From assembly GCF_029846235.1 (NCBI RefSeq), contig NZ_JARVWP010000002.1:496001-560000 (forward strand): DNA of 64,000 nucleotides, read 5' to 3'. Position numbers and translations under genes: made by a program. The stretch comes from Bradyrhizobium sp. CER78 (GTDB lineage: Bacteria > Pseudomonadota > Alphaproteobacteria > Rhizobiales > Xanthobacteraceae). The notes under the pieces were generated by a model that saw only the letters and a list, made by a program, of their open reading frames with translations, was not told the DNA's origin and did no database searches. Positions 6,841 through 14,429 of the stretch are shown piece after piece. The stretch's first letter is position 1. Each line of letters begins with the position of its first letter.

Positions 6841-7269
6841 ATGAAAATCGAGACCGGTATGGAAAACAATACCAGTGATGTGTGTGACGGCGGTGACTGC
6901 GACAGCTGCCCCACCGACCCGACTTTGCTGATCGACTCCAAGCAGGCGATCCACGCGCTCAGCGGCAAGTGGAAGCTCGAGATCCTGTTCACGCTGATGC
7001 ATGGCGGCGTGCGGTTCGGCGCGCTGCGCCGTGCGCTCGTGCCGATCACTCAGCATATGCTGACCGCGCAACTGCGTGAGCTCGAGCGCGACGGGCTGGT
7101 GGCGCGCAAGGTGCTCGCCGAAAAACCGCTGCAGGTCGAATACGAGCTGACGGATTCGGCCTGGGGCCTGACGCCGGCGTTCCGCGAATTGCTGGCGTGG
7201 TCGAAGACCTACGGCCCACGCCGCAGTGCGCTGGCAAGCGAGACGACAGTCGGAGCCGGACTGGCCTGA
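6841..7269 (+). CDS. HxlR-family winged-helix regulator with N-terminal Cys cluster
   Basis: A 142-residue HxlR-type regulator. IHALSGKWKLEILFTLMHGGVRFGAL and LTAQLRELERDGLVARKV are the winged-helix core. Unusually, the N-terminus has three cysteines, DVCDGGDCDSCP (Cys15, Cys20, Cys23), a CX4CX2C arrangement not typical of the family, where a single redox-active cysteine is usual. It could sense thiol stress, quinones or a metal. It is transcribed away from the reductase gene at 5717-6745, which is its likely target. Confidence 0.9.
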   Translation: MKIETGMENNTSDVCDGGDCDSCPTDPTLLIDSKQAIHALSGKWKLEILFTLMHGGVRFGALRRALVPITQHMLTAQLRELERDGLVARKVLAEKPLQVEYELTDSAWGLTPAFRELLAWSKTYGPRRSALASETTVGAGLA

Positions 7270-7291
7270 AGATCGCCGCATCGACGCTATG

Positions 7292-7421
7292 CCCCCTCTC
7301 CCGCTTGCGGGGGAGGGTTGGGGTGGGGATGCATCCACGACGAGACTCTTCGTGTGGAGAGAGCCCCCACCCGGATCACATCTGACGATGTGATCCGGCC
7401 TCCCCCGCAAGCGGGAGAGGC
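7292..7421. repeat. Inverted repeat with CCCTCTCCCGCTTGCGGG arms
   Basis: CCCCTCTCCCGCTTGCGG at 7293-7310 and its near reverse complement at 7400-7420 flank a smaller palindrome around GGATCACATCTGACGATGTG. It lies between convergent genes and may act as a bidirectional transcription stop, though there is no U-tract. This is a dispersed intergenic repeat type. Confidence 0.7.
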
Positions 7422-7446
7422 GGAGCGTGCACGCTGCGAGATCGCT

Positions 7447-8259
7447 TCAATCAAGTCCCATGCCGAGCGCCTGCCGGATCGCGATCTCGACCGGCGAGTA
7501 CGCACCATCGTCACGCTCGAGCCGATACGGCTCGCCGGCGCCGAGCGCAGGCTGGGCCATGAAGCGCGGCGTCTTTCCCCGATGGATCTGCGCGGCATGC
7601 ACCAGGAACGGATGGCACAGATAGACCGTGCCCGCCTCGCCCGTCGCGAGCGCGACCTCGCAGTCGGCGCCCATCTGCGCGAGGTTCATCCGCGCGCGTC
7701 CCGCCTCTCCGGCCGGCGCGAGGTAGCGCGCCATCGGCAGATGCGAGCCGACCCTGATCCGGGTCGGCGCATCGTCCTCGTCGACATCGGAGAACAGGAA
7801 CAGCATCAACAGCGCGCGACCGCGCGAGTTGACGTTCACCCGCCAGGCGGAGAAGTCGCTCCGCTCGTGCGGATCGCAATCGTCACCGGGGAAGCTGACG
7901 TCGACATGCCAGCCGGCATCACCGGGATCGTCCGGATGCGGGAAGCGCACCGGAAAGGTTCCGATGTTATGACGCAGGCTCCATCGGCCGGGGCCGACGA
8001 TCTGGTCGAAGGCCCGGTGCAGCACCGGCGTGTTGATCGCCTGCCGGAATGGCTCCTCGCCATAGCCGGGCAGCCGCACCACCGGGCGCGTCCAGGTCGA
8101 AGGATCGTCTTCACGGCACGGCAGATCGCGCCACATGATGGCGCGCCCTGCATCGGCGAGTTCGCGGGGAAAGGCGTTGTCGATCCTGACAAAGCCCTGT
8201 TGGATGAATTGCTCGATTTGCGCGTCGCTCAGCGCACGCGCGTCGTCTCGACTAATCAT
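7447..8259 (-). CDS. Phytanoyl-CoA dioxygenase (PhyH) family oxygenase
   Basis: A 270-residue Fe(II)/2-oxoglutarate oxygenase. The HxD of the iron triad is GWHVDVSF (His118, Asp120). The distal region YLCHPFLVHAAQIHRGKTPRFM supplies the third histidine and the arginine that binds 2-oxoglutarate. PhyH-family enzymes hydroxylate small hydrophobic or amino-acid-derived substrates; none can be assigned here. It is a single gene, convergent with the regulator at 6841-7269 across a repeat. The 256-bp upstream spacer holds two short hairpins (about 8371-8404) and no gene. Confidence 0.88.
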   Translation of the reverse strand: MISRDDARALSDAQIEQFIQQGFVRIDNAFPRELADAGRAIMWRDLPCREDDPSTWTRPVVRLPGYGEEPFRQAINTPVLHRAFDQIVGPGRWSLRHNIGTFPVRFPHPDDPGDAGWHVDVSFPGDDCDPHERSDFSAWRVNVNSRGRALLMLFLFSDVDEDDAPTRIRVGSHLPMARYLAPAGEAGRARMNLAQMGADCEVALATGEAGTVYLCHPFLVHAAQIHRGKTPRFMAQPALGAGEPYRLERDDGAYSPVEIAIRQALGMGLD

Positions 8260-8515
8260 GATTGTCTCTCAAACTATCGCCAGCCATCGATGGTCCGCGC
8301 TACGCGGAACCTGACCGGCTCATTCGGTTCGCTGGAACCCGGCCAAGCGGAGCTTGCCGGGGCGATCAGCGCTTCCTTGTGGAAGCGTGTTTCCCGCTCG
8401 GAAACGAGATCAGCCCAGGAAGAAGACCGATGCGATGTTGAGAGTACGTGTCATCATGGCGGCGCGAACCTATAACCGGTGCGCGCCGGAATCAATCTGT
8501 GGTGGCCGGCCGCCA

Positions 8516-8926
8516 CTATTCGTCGCGATAGACCTTCTCGCGCTTCTCGTGGCGTTCCTGCGCCTCCACCGACAGCGTTGCGATCGGGCGGGCTTCGAGC
8601 CGCTTCAGCGAGATCGGGTCACCGGTCTCTTCGCAATAGCCGTAGGTGTTGTCTTCGATGCGCTGGAGCGCCGCGTCGATCTTCGAGATCAGCTTGCGCT
8701 GACGGTCGCGGGCACGGAGTTCGATCGCGCGGTCGGTTTCCGAGGAAGCTCGGTCCGCGAGGTCGGGGTGATTGACGTTCTCTTCCTGCAACGTCTGCAG
8801 CGTGACCTTCGATTCGCGGAGGATCTCATCCTTCCAGGCCAGCAGCTTGGCGCGGAAATAGTCGCGCTGCCGCTCATTCATGAAAGGCTCTTTTTCAGTC
8901 GGCCGGTAGTTCTTCAGCTTTTCCAA
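8516..8926 (-). CDS. dksA: RNA polymerase-binding protein DksA
   Basis: A 136-residue DksA. The coiled-coil tip carries the DxxDxA motif as DLADRA (Asp55, Asp58, Ala60), needed for action in the RNA polymerase secondary channel with ppGpp. The C-terminal globular part keeps the framework YGYCEETGDPISLKRLEARP, but only one of four zinc-finger cysteines (Cys98) remains; the others are Thr, Ser and Ala. Such zinc-independent DksA forms occur in other alphaproteobacteria. The start is TTG 8926 because the upstream YRPTEKEPFMN segment is conserved in alphaproteobacterial DksA. It is monocistronic. Confidence 0.95.
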   Translation of the reverse strand: MEKLKNYRPTEKEPFMNERQRDYFRAKLLAWKDEILRESKVTLQTLQEENVNHPDLADRASSETDRAIELRARDRQRKLISKIDAALQRIEDNTYGYCEETGDPISLKRLEARPIATLSVEAQERHEKREKVYRDE

Positions 8927-9091
8927 AGGCAGCCATGTCCCTGTCAGGCGGAGGGAACAGGACCCCTCCGCGCGGCGCCTTATATAGCCACGTCATGTGA
9001 CAGACAATATCTGCCACCGCGAAAGGCGGGCCGCCCCCAAGGCCTTGCACAGGCAAACTTATCCGCCCTGCCCGGGGGCCGTCTTCACCCC

Positions 9092-9703
9092 TCAATAGCC
9101 GACCGTGAAACGCTGTCGGATATGGGCCGGGCGCTCGATTTCGTCGGCGAGTGCAACTGCGAAATCCTCGAACGAGATCGAGCTTTTGCCGTCGGCTGCG
9201 GTCAAAAGCTGGTCGGTCCCGAGGCGGAACTTGCCGGTCCGCTCGCCCGCCACGAACAGCGCCGAGGGCGACAGAAAGGTCCAGTTCAGCTCCTTTTCCT
9301 GGCGCAGCAGATCAAGGAATTCGGCTCCCTTCGAGGCCTCGGCCTTGTACTGGGGCGGGAAATTTGGCGTCGTGACCAGGCGGACGCCCGGGGCCACTTC
9401 GAGGCTGCCGGCGCCGCCGACCACGAGATAGCGGCCGACCCCGGAGGCCTTGGCCGCCCCGATCAGCTTGAGGGGGTCGCTGACGGTGAAATGGACGGAA
9501 CTGATCGCGGCATCGTGGCCGGCCCACAGCGCGGCCAGGCCCGCCTGGTCGTTCACGTCACCCTTCATGGCGGTGACACCCGGCAGGGTTGCGATCTTCT
9601 CCGGGTTGCGGGCGATGGCGGTGACGGTATGGCCGCGGCGGGCCAGTTCCGCCGTGATGCGCGAGCCGGCCTGGCCCGATGCGCCGGCGATGGCGATCTT
9701 CAT
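9092..9703 (-). CDS. NAD(P)H-binding oxidoreductase (NmrA/atypical SDR)
   Basis: A 203-residue atypical short-chain dehydrogenase starting MKIAIAGASGQAGSRI, a GxxGxxG dinucleotide site. It also has TAIARNPEKI, a typical NADPH phosphate-binding loop, and WTFLSPSALF. No YxxxK catalytic pair is evident, as in NmrA-like sensors and quinone reductases. It is divergent from the HxlR regulator at 9807 with about 100 bp between. This pairing is typical of quinone or aldehyde stress modules of the qor2/qorR kind. Confidence 0.88.
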   Translation of the reverse strand: MKIAIAGASGQAGSRITAELARRGHTVTAIARNPEKIATLPGVTAMKGDVNDQAGLAALWAGHDAAISSVHFTVSDPLKLIGAAKASGVGRYLVVGGAGSLEVAPGVRLVTTPNFPPQYKAEASKGAEFLDLLRQEKELNWTFLSPSALFVAGERTGKFRLGTDQLLTAADGKSSISFEDFAVALADEIERPAHIRQRFTVGY

Positions 9704-9756
9704 CTCAAGTCTCCGATTGATAGTTTCCGATGGTGACTAGATAGCGAAATGGATGT

Positions 9757-9777
9757 AAGTGTGAAGAAGGCACTCTT
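9757..9777. promoter_or_regulatory. Possible HxlR operator
   Basis: AAGTG at 9757-9761 and CACTCTT at 9771-9777 form an imperfect inverted repeat in the short space between the divergent oxidoreductase and HxlR genes. HxlR-type regulators usually bind such interrupted palindromes. The match is weak and the site is a suggestion only. Confidence 0.25.
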
Positions 9778-9806
9778 GTCTCACCTGATTACGCCGGAGT
9801 AACCCG

Positions 9807-10193
9807 ATGAAAGCCGCCAGCCTGAAGCCGGACGCCTATGCCGCCAACTGCCCGACGCGCCAGATCCTCGACCGGGTCGGCGACAAATGGGCGGTGCTGA
9901 TCCTGCTGCTGCTGCGCGGCGAGCCGATGCGCTTCAACCAGCTCCGCCGCGCCATCGAAGGCATCTCGCAGAAGATGCTGTCGCAGGTGTTGAAGAGCCT
10001 GGAGCGTGACGGGCTGCTGCGCCGCCGGGCGATCGCAACCGTCCCGGTCACCGTGGAGTATTCGATCACGCCGCTCGGCTCGACGCTCGCCGAGGCGGTC
10101 GACCCGTTGCGCGACTGGGCCGAGCAGAATCTGAAGGAGGTGCTGGCCGCGCAGCGCCGCTACGACCAGCAGCGCAAGGCGCTCGCGGCCTGA
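9807..10193 (+). CDS. HxlR-family winged-helix regulator (redox-sensing type)
   Basis: A 128-residue protein with the family opening AANCPTRQILDRVGDKWAVL. Cys15 is at the position of the conserved redox-active cysteine of YodB, HypR and QorR. The rest, MRFNQLRRAIEGISQKMLSQ and LKSLERDGLLRR, is the recognition helix and wing. It probably represses the divergent oxidoreductase at 9092-9703 until thiol-reactive electrophiles modify Cys15. Its target assignment rests on gene order. Confidence 0.92.
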   Translation: MKAASLKPDAYAANCPTRQILDRVGDKWAVLILLLLRGEPMRFNQLRRAIEGISQKMLSQVLKSLERDGLLRRRAIATVPVTVEYSITPLGSTLAEAVDPLRDWAEQNLKEVLAAQRRYDQQRKALAA

Positions 10194-10232
10194 GGCACGC
10201 GTGGCGTGAGACAGGTGGGTTGAGGGAAGAGC

Positions 10233-10646
10233 CTAGTATTGCCCGGCCTTGGCGAGCTCGACCTCGACGCGCAGCTCGATCTCGCCGAGCACCGCATCGA
10301 GGCCGGGATCGCCGGAGGATTCCTTCAGGCTCGCGGCGGCATCGCGCAGCCGGTTCACGGTGGAGGAATCGAAATTGCCGGACAGCAGTCCGAGCTTGAG
10401 CGCGTCGAGCACGTCGAGTGCGCCCTTGCCGCGGGCGACCGAGCGCTTGCGGCGTTCGGTCGGGTCTTCGACGCCTTGCAGCGCGAGCAGCGCGTCCAAG
10501 CTGGCGGTGGCCTTCGGCGCGGCGGTGGAGCGAACCTCCTCCTGCGCGGACGTTGCATCCGGCAGCGAGAAGCCGCTCGACGAGGTGCGCCGCGTGGAGC
10601 TGGTGGACGTGCCAAGCGTGGTGCCGTTCGGTCCGTAGATGCGCAT
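10233..10646 (-). CDS. fliX: Flagellar assembly regulator FliX
   Basis: A 137-residue FliX. The opening MRIYGPNGTTLGTSTSS, the low-complexity Ser/Thr segment after it and the helical C-terminal half (ALLALQGVEDPTERRKRSV, LDVLDALKLGLLSG) are diagnostic. In Caulobacter, FliX couples completion of the basal body to the sigma-54 activator FlbD. ATG 10646 is the natural start. It is divergent from flgI, and a perfect CtrA-type box lies 48 bp upstream, the same arrangement as in Caulobacter. Confidence 0.95.
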   Translation of the reverse strand: MRIYGPNGTTLGTSTSSTRRTSSSGFSLPDATSAQEEVRSTAAPKATASLDALLALQGVEDPTERRKRSVARGKGALDVLDALKLGLLSGNFDSSTVNRLRDAAASLKESSGDPGLDAVLGEIELRVEVELAKAGQY

Positions 10647-10693
10647 CTGGGTGATCCCGCAGGCCTGATGCCGCGAGCATCGCCGTTTTATGG

Positions 10694-10709
10694 TTAACGA
10701 TGCGTTAAC
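10694..10709. promoter_or_regulatory. CtrA-type box (TTAA-N7-TTAAC)
   Basis: TTAA at 10694-10697, seven bases and TTAAC at 10705-10709 match the CtrA consensus exactly; the site is symmetrical and reads equally on the other strand. It lies 48-63 bp before the fliX ATG. In Caulobacter, fliX is a CtrA-dependent gene. Confidence 0.65.
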
Positions 10710-10824
10710 GACCCGGCAATTTCTGCCGCCGCACGGCAGTTTCGCGCTCCCTGGCCCACCCGAGCCAAACGCCAGCCAGACAACTTCGATAAATATATCA
10801 GTACATTGCCCCAACGAAACGAAG

Positions 10825-10840
10825 TGGCACGCAGCTCGCA
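10825..10840 (+). promoter_or_regulatory. Sigma-54 promoter of flgI
   Basis: TGGCAC (10825-10830), spacer GCAGC and TCGCA (10836-10840) fit the -24/-12 pattern with one mismatch in the -12 element; the essential GG and GC pairs are kept. It lies about 70 bp before flgI, on the strand expected. Confidence 0.6.
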
Positions 10841-10909
10841 TGGTTAATGGCGGATCGCCGTCATGGGAGTGTCGTGTGATCCGCCAGTGAGTTTGAGGGG
10901 AGCATCGGG

Positions 10910-12034
10910 ATGCCCGGCATCCGCATCGTAAGCTTATTCGGGTTGGCCTGCGCCGCGCTGCTGGCGCTGGCGGCTTCCGCCATGCCCGCGGCCGCGACGT
11001 CGCGGATCAAGGATCTCGCCAACATCGAGGGCGTACGGCAGAACCAGCTGATCGGCTACGGCCTCGTGGTCGGCCTCAACGGCACCGGCGACACGCTCAA
11101 CAACATCCCCTTCACCAAGCAATCGCTGCAAGCGATGCTCGAGCGCATGGGCGTCAACATCCGCGGCGCCACCATCCGCACCGGCAACGTCGCCGCCGTG
11201 ATGGTGACCGGCAATCTGCCGCCGTTCGGCACCCAGGGCACCCGCATGGACGTCACCGTCTCGGCGCTCGGCGATGCCAAGGATCTGCGCGGCGGCACCC
11301 TGCTCGTCACCCCCCTGCTCGGCGCCGACGGCAACGTCTACGCCGTGGCGCAGGGCACGCTGGCGATCTCCGGCTTCCAGGCCGAGGGCGAGGCCGCCAA
11401 GGTCGTGCGCGGTGTGCCGACGGTCGGCCGCATCGCCAACGGCGCCATCATCGAGCGCGAGATCGAGTTCGCGCTCAACCGCATGCCCAATGTGCGCCTC
11501 GCGCTGCGCAACGCCGATTTCACCACCGCCAAGCGGATCGCCGCCGCGGTCAACGACTATCTCGGCGTCAAGACCGCCGAGCCGCTCGATCCCTCCACGG
11601 TGCAGCTCTCGATCCCGCCGGAGTTCAAGGGCAACGTCGTCGCCTTCCTGACCGAGATCGAACAGTTGCAAGTCGATCCTGATCTGGCCGCGCGGATCGT
11701 GATCGACGAGCGTTCCGGCATCATCGTGATGGGCCGCGATGTGCGCGTCGCGACCGTCGCGGTGGCGCAAGGCAACCTCACCGTCACGATCTCGGAGACC
11801 CCGCAGGTCAGCCAGCCCAATCCGCTGTCGCGCGGCCGCACCGTGGTGACGCCGCGCAGCAATGTGCAGGTCACCGAGGACGGCAAGAAGTTTGCGGTCG
11901 TCAAGGACGGCGTCTCGCTGCAACAGCTCGTCGACGGCCTCAACGGCCTCGGCATCGGACCGCGCGACCTCATCAGCATCCTGCAGGCGATCAAGGCCGC
12001 CGGCGCGATCGAAGCCGACATCGAGGTGATGTGA
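10910..12034 (+). CDS. flgI: Flagellar P-ring protein FlgI
   Basis: A 374-residue periplasmic protein that forms the P ring around the flagellar rod in the peptidoglycan layer. A Sec signal peptide (hydrophobic residues 6-25, cleavage near AAA-TS) precedes the hallmark RIKDLANIEGVRQNQLIGYG and GLVVGLNGTGD. The length is normal for the family. The stop overlaps the start of the next gene (TGATG at 12032-12036), so flgI, the FlgJ-like gene and flbY form one operon, probably driven by the sigma-54 promoter at 10825-10840. Confidence 0.98.
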   Translation: MPGIRIVSLFGLACAALLALAASAMPAAATSRIKDLANIEGVRQNQLIGYGLVVGLNGTGDTLNNIPFTKQSLQAMLERMGVNIRGATIRTGNVAAVMVTGNLPPFGTQGTRMDVTVSALGDAKDLRGGTLLVTPLLGADGNVYAVAQGTLAISGFQAEGEAAKVVRGVPTVGRIANGAIIEREIEFALNRMPNVRLALRNADFTTAKRIAAAVNDYLGVKTAEPLDPSTVQLSIPPEFKGNVVAFLTEIEQLQVDPDLAARIVIDERSGIIVMGRDVRVATVAVAQGNLTVTISETPQVSQPNPLSRGRTVVTPRSNVQVTEDGKKFAVVKDGVSLQQLVDGLNGLGIGPRDLISILQAIKAAGAIEADIEVM

Positions 12035-12390
12035 TGGCGAGCCTGATCAACAGCACCACCGGCAGCATGCCGAACAAGGCGCTGATGCCGATGTTCAACG
12101 GCCGCCCCGATCCGGTGCTGCAGGACGCGATGAAGAAGGTCACGCCACAGCAGATCACCAAGGCGAAGGCGACCGCGACCGATTTCGAATCGATGTTCCT
12201 CAACACGATGTTCTCGCAGATGACGACCGGCCTGAAGGGCGACGGTCCCTACGGCGACACGGTCGGTACCGGGCCGTGGCGCTCGATGCTGACCGACGAG
12301 TATTCGAAGAATTTCGCCAAGTCCGGCGGCGTCGGCATTTCCAACGAAGTGTTCCGCTCGCTGATCCTGCAGCAGGCGAACAAGAGCTAA
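12034..12390 (+). CDS. flgJ: Rod-binding protein, FlgJ N-terminal domain only
   Basis: A 118-residue protein with the rod-binding FlgJ domain: KATATDFESMFLNTMFSQM in the first helix and the C-terminal VGISNEVFRSLILQQ. The muramidase domain of enterobacterial FlgJ is absent, as is usual in alphaproteobacteria (CheL of Caulobacter), where a separate lytic enzyme opens the peptidoglycan. ATG 12034 shares bases with the flgI stop. It acts as a rod scaffold in the periplasm. Confidence 0.9.
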   Translation: MASLINSTTGSMPNKALMPMFNGRPDPVLQDAMKKVTPQQITKAKATATDFESMFLNTMFSQMTTGLKGDGPYGDTVGTGPWRSMLTDEYSKNFAKSGGVGISNEVFRSLILQQANKS

Positions 12391-12401
12391 GGAGCAGCGC
12401 G

Positions 12402-12902
12402 ATGAACCAGCGTCCACAGCAGCCGCGGCCAGCCTCCGCCCCCGCCGCGCGGGGCGCGACGTCGACGCCTCCAGACGTCGCGCGTCTTGCCAACGAGCTG
12501 ACCGAGGTGATGAGCGCCCTTCTCGTCGTCGTCGAGCGGGAGACCGAGTTCGTCCGCGCCGGCAAGATCCGCGAGGGCATGCAGCTCGAGGCGCAGAAGT
12601 CGGAGCTGTCGCGACGCTACATGCTCGCGGTGGAGCATCTGAAGTCGATGCAGAAGATGCTGTCGCAGACCGACCCCGAACTGCTGGCGACGCTGCGGCG
12701 TCATCACGAGACGTTCCGCGCGATGCTGCAGGTCAATTTGACGGTGCTTGCGACCGCGCATGCCGTCTCCGAAGGCATCGTGCGCGGCGTCAACGCCGAG
12801 GTGCAGCGCCGCAACATCCCGAACACCTACACCGCGAACGGACAGCGCGCCGCGCCGGGTCCCCGCAACATGACGCCGATCGCCGTCAGCCGCACACTCT
12901 GA
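12402..12902 (+). CDS. flbY: FlgN-like flagellar protein FlbY
   Basis: A 166-residue, mostly helical protein with the FlgN fold pattern: LANELTEVMSALLVVVERETEFVRAGKI followed by a long helix around LRRHHETFRAMLQVNLTVLATAHAVSEGIV. FlgN-type proteins chaperone the hook-associated proteins FlgK and FlgL; in Caulobacter the gene downstream of flgI is flbY. The first 25 residues are Pro/Ala-rich and probably disordered. ATG 12402 has AAGGAG upstream. It is the last gene of the flgI operon. Confidence 0.82.
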   Translation: MNQRPQQPRPASAPAARGATSTPPDVARLANELTEVMSALLVVVERETEFVRAGKIREGMQLEAQKSELSRRYMLAVEHLKSMQKMLSQTDPELLATLRRHHETFRAMLQVNLTVLATAHAVSEGIVRGVNAEVQRRNIPNTYTANGQRAAPGPRNMTPIAVSRTL

Positions 12903-13064
12903 CGCGCACCGGCCGACAATTTAGTTCAATTCGACGCGGCTCCGGCAGCACGGTATTCAACGTGTTCCCTAACACCCTGTTGAGAGGTTCCCCGTAGAGT
13001 TGCGGATCGTGAGGGGTTGGGATTTGACTCAAGCAAACTAGTGCCTGTGCACTACGAGGCTGCC

Positions 13065-13451
13065 ATGAGTACAGATTTCAACATCAAGCCGGTGGGGGCA
13101 CCGGTCGCAGCGCCGATGATCACTCCGGTGAGCGATACGGCGCAGAAGGCGATGAAGACCGAATTGCCCACGAGCCAGAGCGTCACCGCTCCGGAGCCGA
13201 GCGTGCGCGTCACGATCGACCCCAACGCCGTCAATGCGTCCATTTCAAATCAGGCCCCATCGGTCACCGACCAGGTCATCATCGATCGCGACGCACGCGC
13301 CGTGGTCTACCAGGTGGTCGACAATCGCACCAACCTGGTGGTGAGGCAGTTTCCGGAAGAAGCCGTATTGCGCCGCCGGGCCTATTTCCACGCGCTCGAT
13401 CTCAGCAAGGACGCGCCGACGCGGGCGCGTGCGACCGACCGCCGCGCCTAG
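13065..13451 (+). CDS. flaG: FlaG-family flagellar protein
   Basis: A 128-residue protein. The C-terminal half, VIIDRDARAVVYQVVDNRTNLVVRQFPEE and a final helix LRRRAYFHALDL, follows the FlaG pattern (a small beta hairpin and helix). FlaG proteins influence filament length in several bacteria. The N-terminal half is low-complexity and probably disordered. ATG 13065 is chosen; a TTG at 13017 opens the same frame but lacks a spaced ribosome-binding site. It is transcribed towards the unknown gene at 13470-13832. Confidence 0.8.
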   Translation: MSTDFNIKPVGAPVAAPMITPVSDTAQKAMKTELPTSQSVTAPEPSVRVTIDPNAVNASISNQAPSVTDQVIIDRDARAVVYQVVDNRTNLVVRQFPEEAVLRRRAYFHALDLSKDAPTRARATDRRA

Positions 13452-13469
13452 ACGCAGGCGAACGATCCC

Positions 13470-13832
13470 TCACTTCTGCGTGGCGTAGGCCTTGTCGAGG
13501 TAGGTCGATCCGGTGGCCGGATCGGTGACGACATTGGCGATCAGCGCCGTCCCCTGCTGCACCAGCGAGAACTTGGTATCGCCGACCCGGAACGCGCCGT
13601 CCTTGATCAGCACGTCCTGATATTTGTTGGTGCCGTCGCTCTGATAATGGACCTTGGCGCGGAAGCCCTCGACGTTCGACACCGAGATGTTGAACGACTT
13701 GTTGTTGGCGTACTTGCCACTCCAGCTGCCCTGATAGAGGTTCGGATCGACAGCCACATAGGGCGTCTTCGACGGCACCGTGAGGCCGGCAGCCTTGTAG
13801 TTGGCGGACAGGATGCTCAACACGTCGGCCAT
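13470..13832 (-). CDS. Hypothetical protein of the flagellin locus
   Basis: A 120-residue protein that I do not recognise. A short N-terminal helix (MADVLSILSANYKAAGL) is followed by regularly alternating beta-type sequence: YQGSWSGKYANNKSFNISVS, FRAKVHYQSDGTNKYQDVLI, AFRVGDTKFSLVQQGTALIANVV. This suggests a small beta barrel or sandwich. There is no Sec signal and no cysteine. AAGGAG precedes ATG 13832. It starts 25 bp after flaF and so is probably co-transcribed with it. The position suggests a filament-related role, perhaps a protein exported by the flagellar machine; that is inference. Confidence 0.8.
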   Translation of the reverse strand: MADVLSILSANYKAAGLTVPSKTPYVAVDPNLYQGSWSGKYANNKSFNISVSNVEGFRAKVHYQSDGTNKYQDVLIKDGAFRVGDTKFSLVQQGTALIANVVTDPATGSTYLDKAYATQK

Positions 13833-13857
13833 GCCGAGAGCTCCTTCGTGATCCCGA

Positions 13858-14223
13858 TCAGCCGCGACCCGAGAGGCCGGCGGCGATGTTGCAGTTGATG
13901 TCGATCAGCGACTTCAGCTTCGCCGGGTCCGGATTCATCTGGATGTCGATGGTCTGCTTCATCACGAACACGCTGATGTTGGCGATGTTCTGACGCACCT
14001 CGAGCGGCTGCGGATTGTCGGCACCCTCTGCCGCGCTGAGAAAGATCGACCACAACCGGCGATTGAACAGCAACGCGTGATCGAGCGCCTTGTCGAGGCC
14101 GTTCCAGTTCGCCTGGACTTCCTGCAGCTGCCGCGCGGCCTTCAAGAGCGCCTGCGCTTCGATTTCACGGGGGGACGCCGTCGTCGTTGAGGTACGAGCG
14201 TAGGCCTGGGCTGCATTCGACAT
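13858..14223 (-). CDS. flaF: Flagellin synthesis regulator FlaF
   Basis: A 121-residue FlaF, recognisable by EIEAQALLKAARQLQEVQANW, ALLFNRRLWSIFLSAAEGADNPQP and RQNIANISVFVMKQTIDI. In Caulobacter, FlaF is needed for flagellin translation and secretion and binds flagellin, opposing FlbT. A GAGGT box precedes ATG 14223. It lies directly downstream of the flagellin terminator on the same strand, while flbT lies on the other side of flagellin. Confidence 0.96.
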   Translation of the reverse strand: MSNAAQAYARTSTTTASPREIEAQALLKAARQLQEVQANWNGLDKALDHALLFNRRLWSIFLSAAEGADNPQPLEVRQNIANISVFVMKQTIDIQMNPDPAKLKSLIDINCNIAAGLSGRG

Positions 14224-14377
14224 TAATGACCTCGATGGGATGCGGATTTCTCGAGCCGCGGGGACGCAATTCTAGCGCTCGATATTTATGCATCCGGCGC
14301 CTTTAAATATGGTTAGCGGCCGTTACGAAATGGGTCGTTCTGACGGCACAGACAGATACCGTAATATCCCGGAGACA

Positions 14378-14407
14378 AAGAAAAACGGCGGGGTTTCCCC
14401 CGCCGTT
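14378..14407 (-). terminator. Rho-independent terminator of flagellin gene
   Basis: On the minus strand AACGGCGGGG pairs with CCCCGCCGTT (10-bp stem, short loop) and is followed by a T-rich tract (TTTTTCTTTG). It lies 22 bp past the flagellin stop and before flaF. Confidence 0.92.
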
Positions 14408-14429
14408 GTCGAAGTGCTTGTCGGTACGC

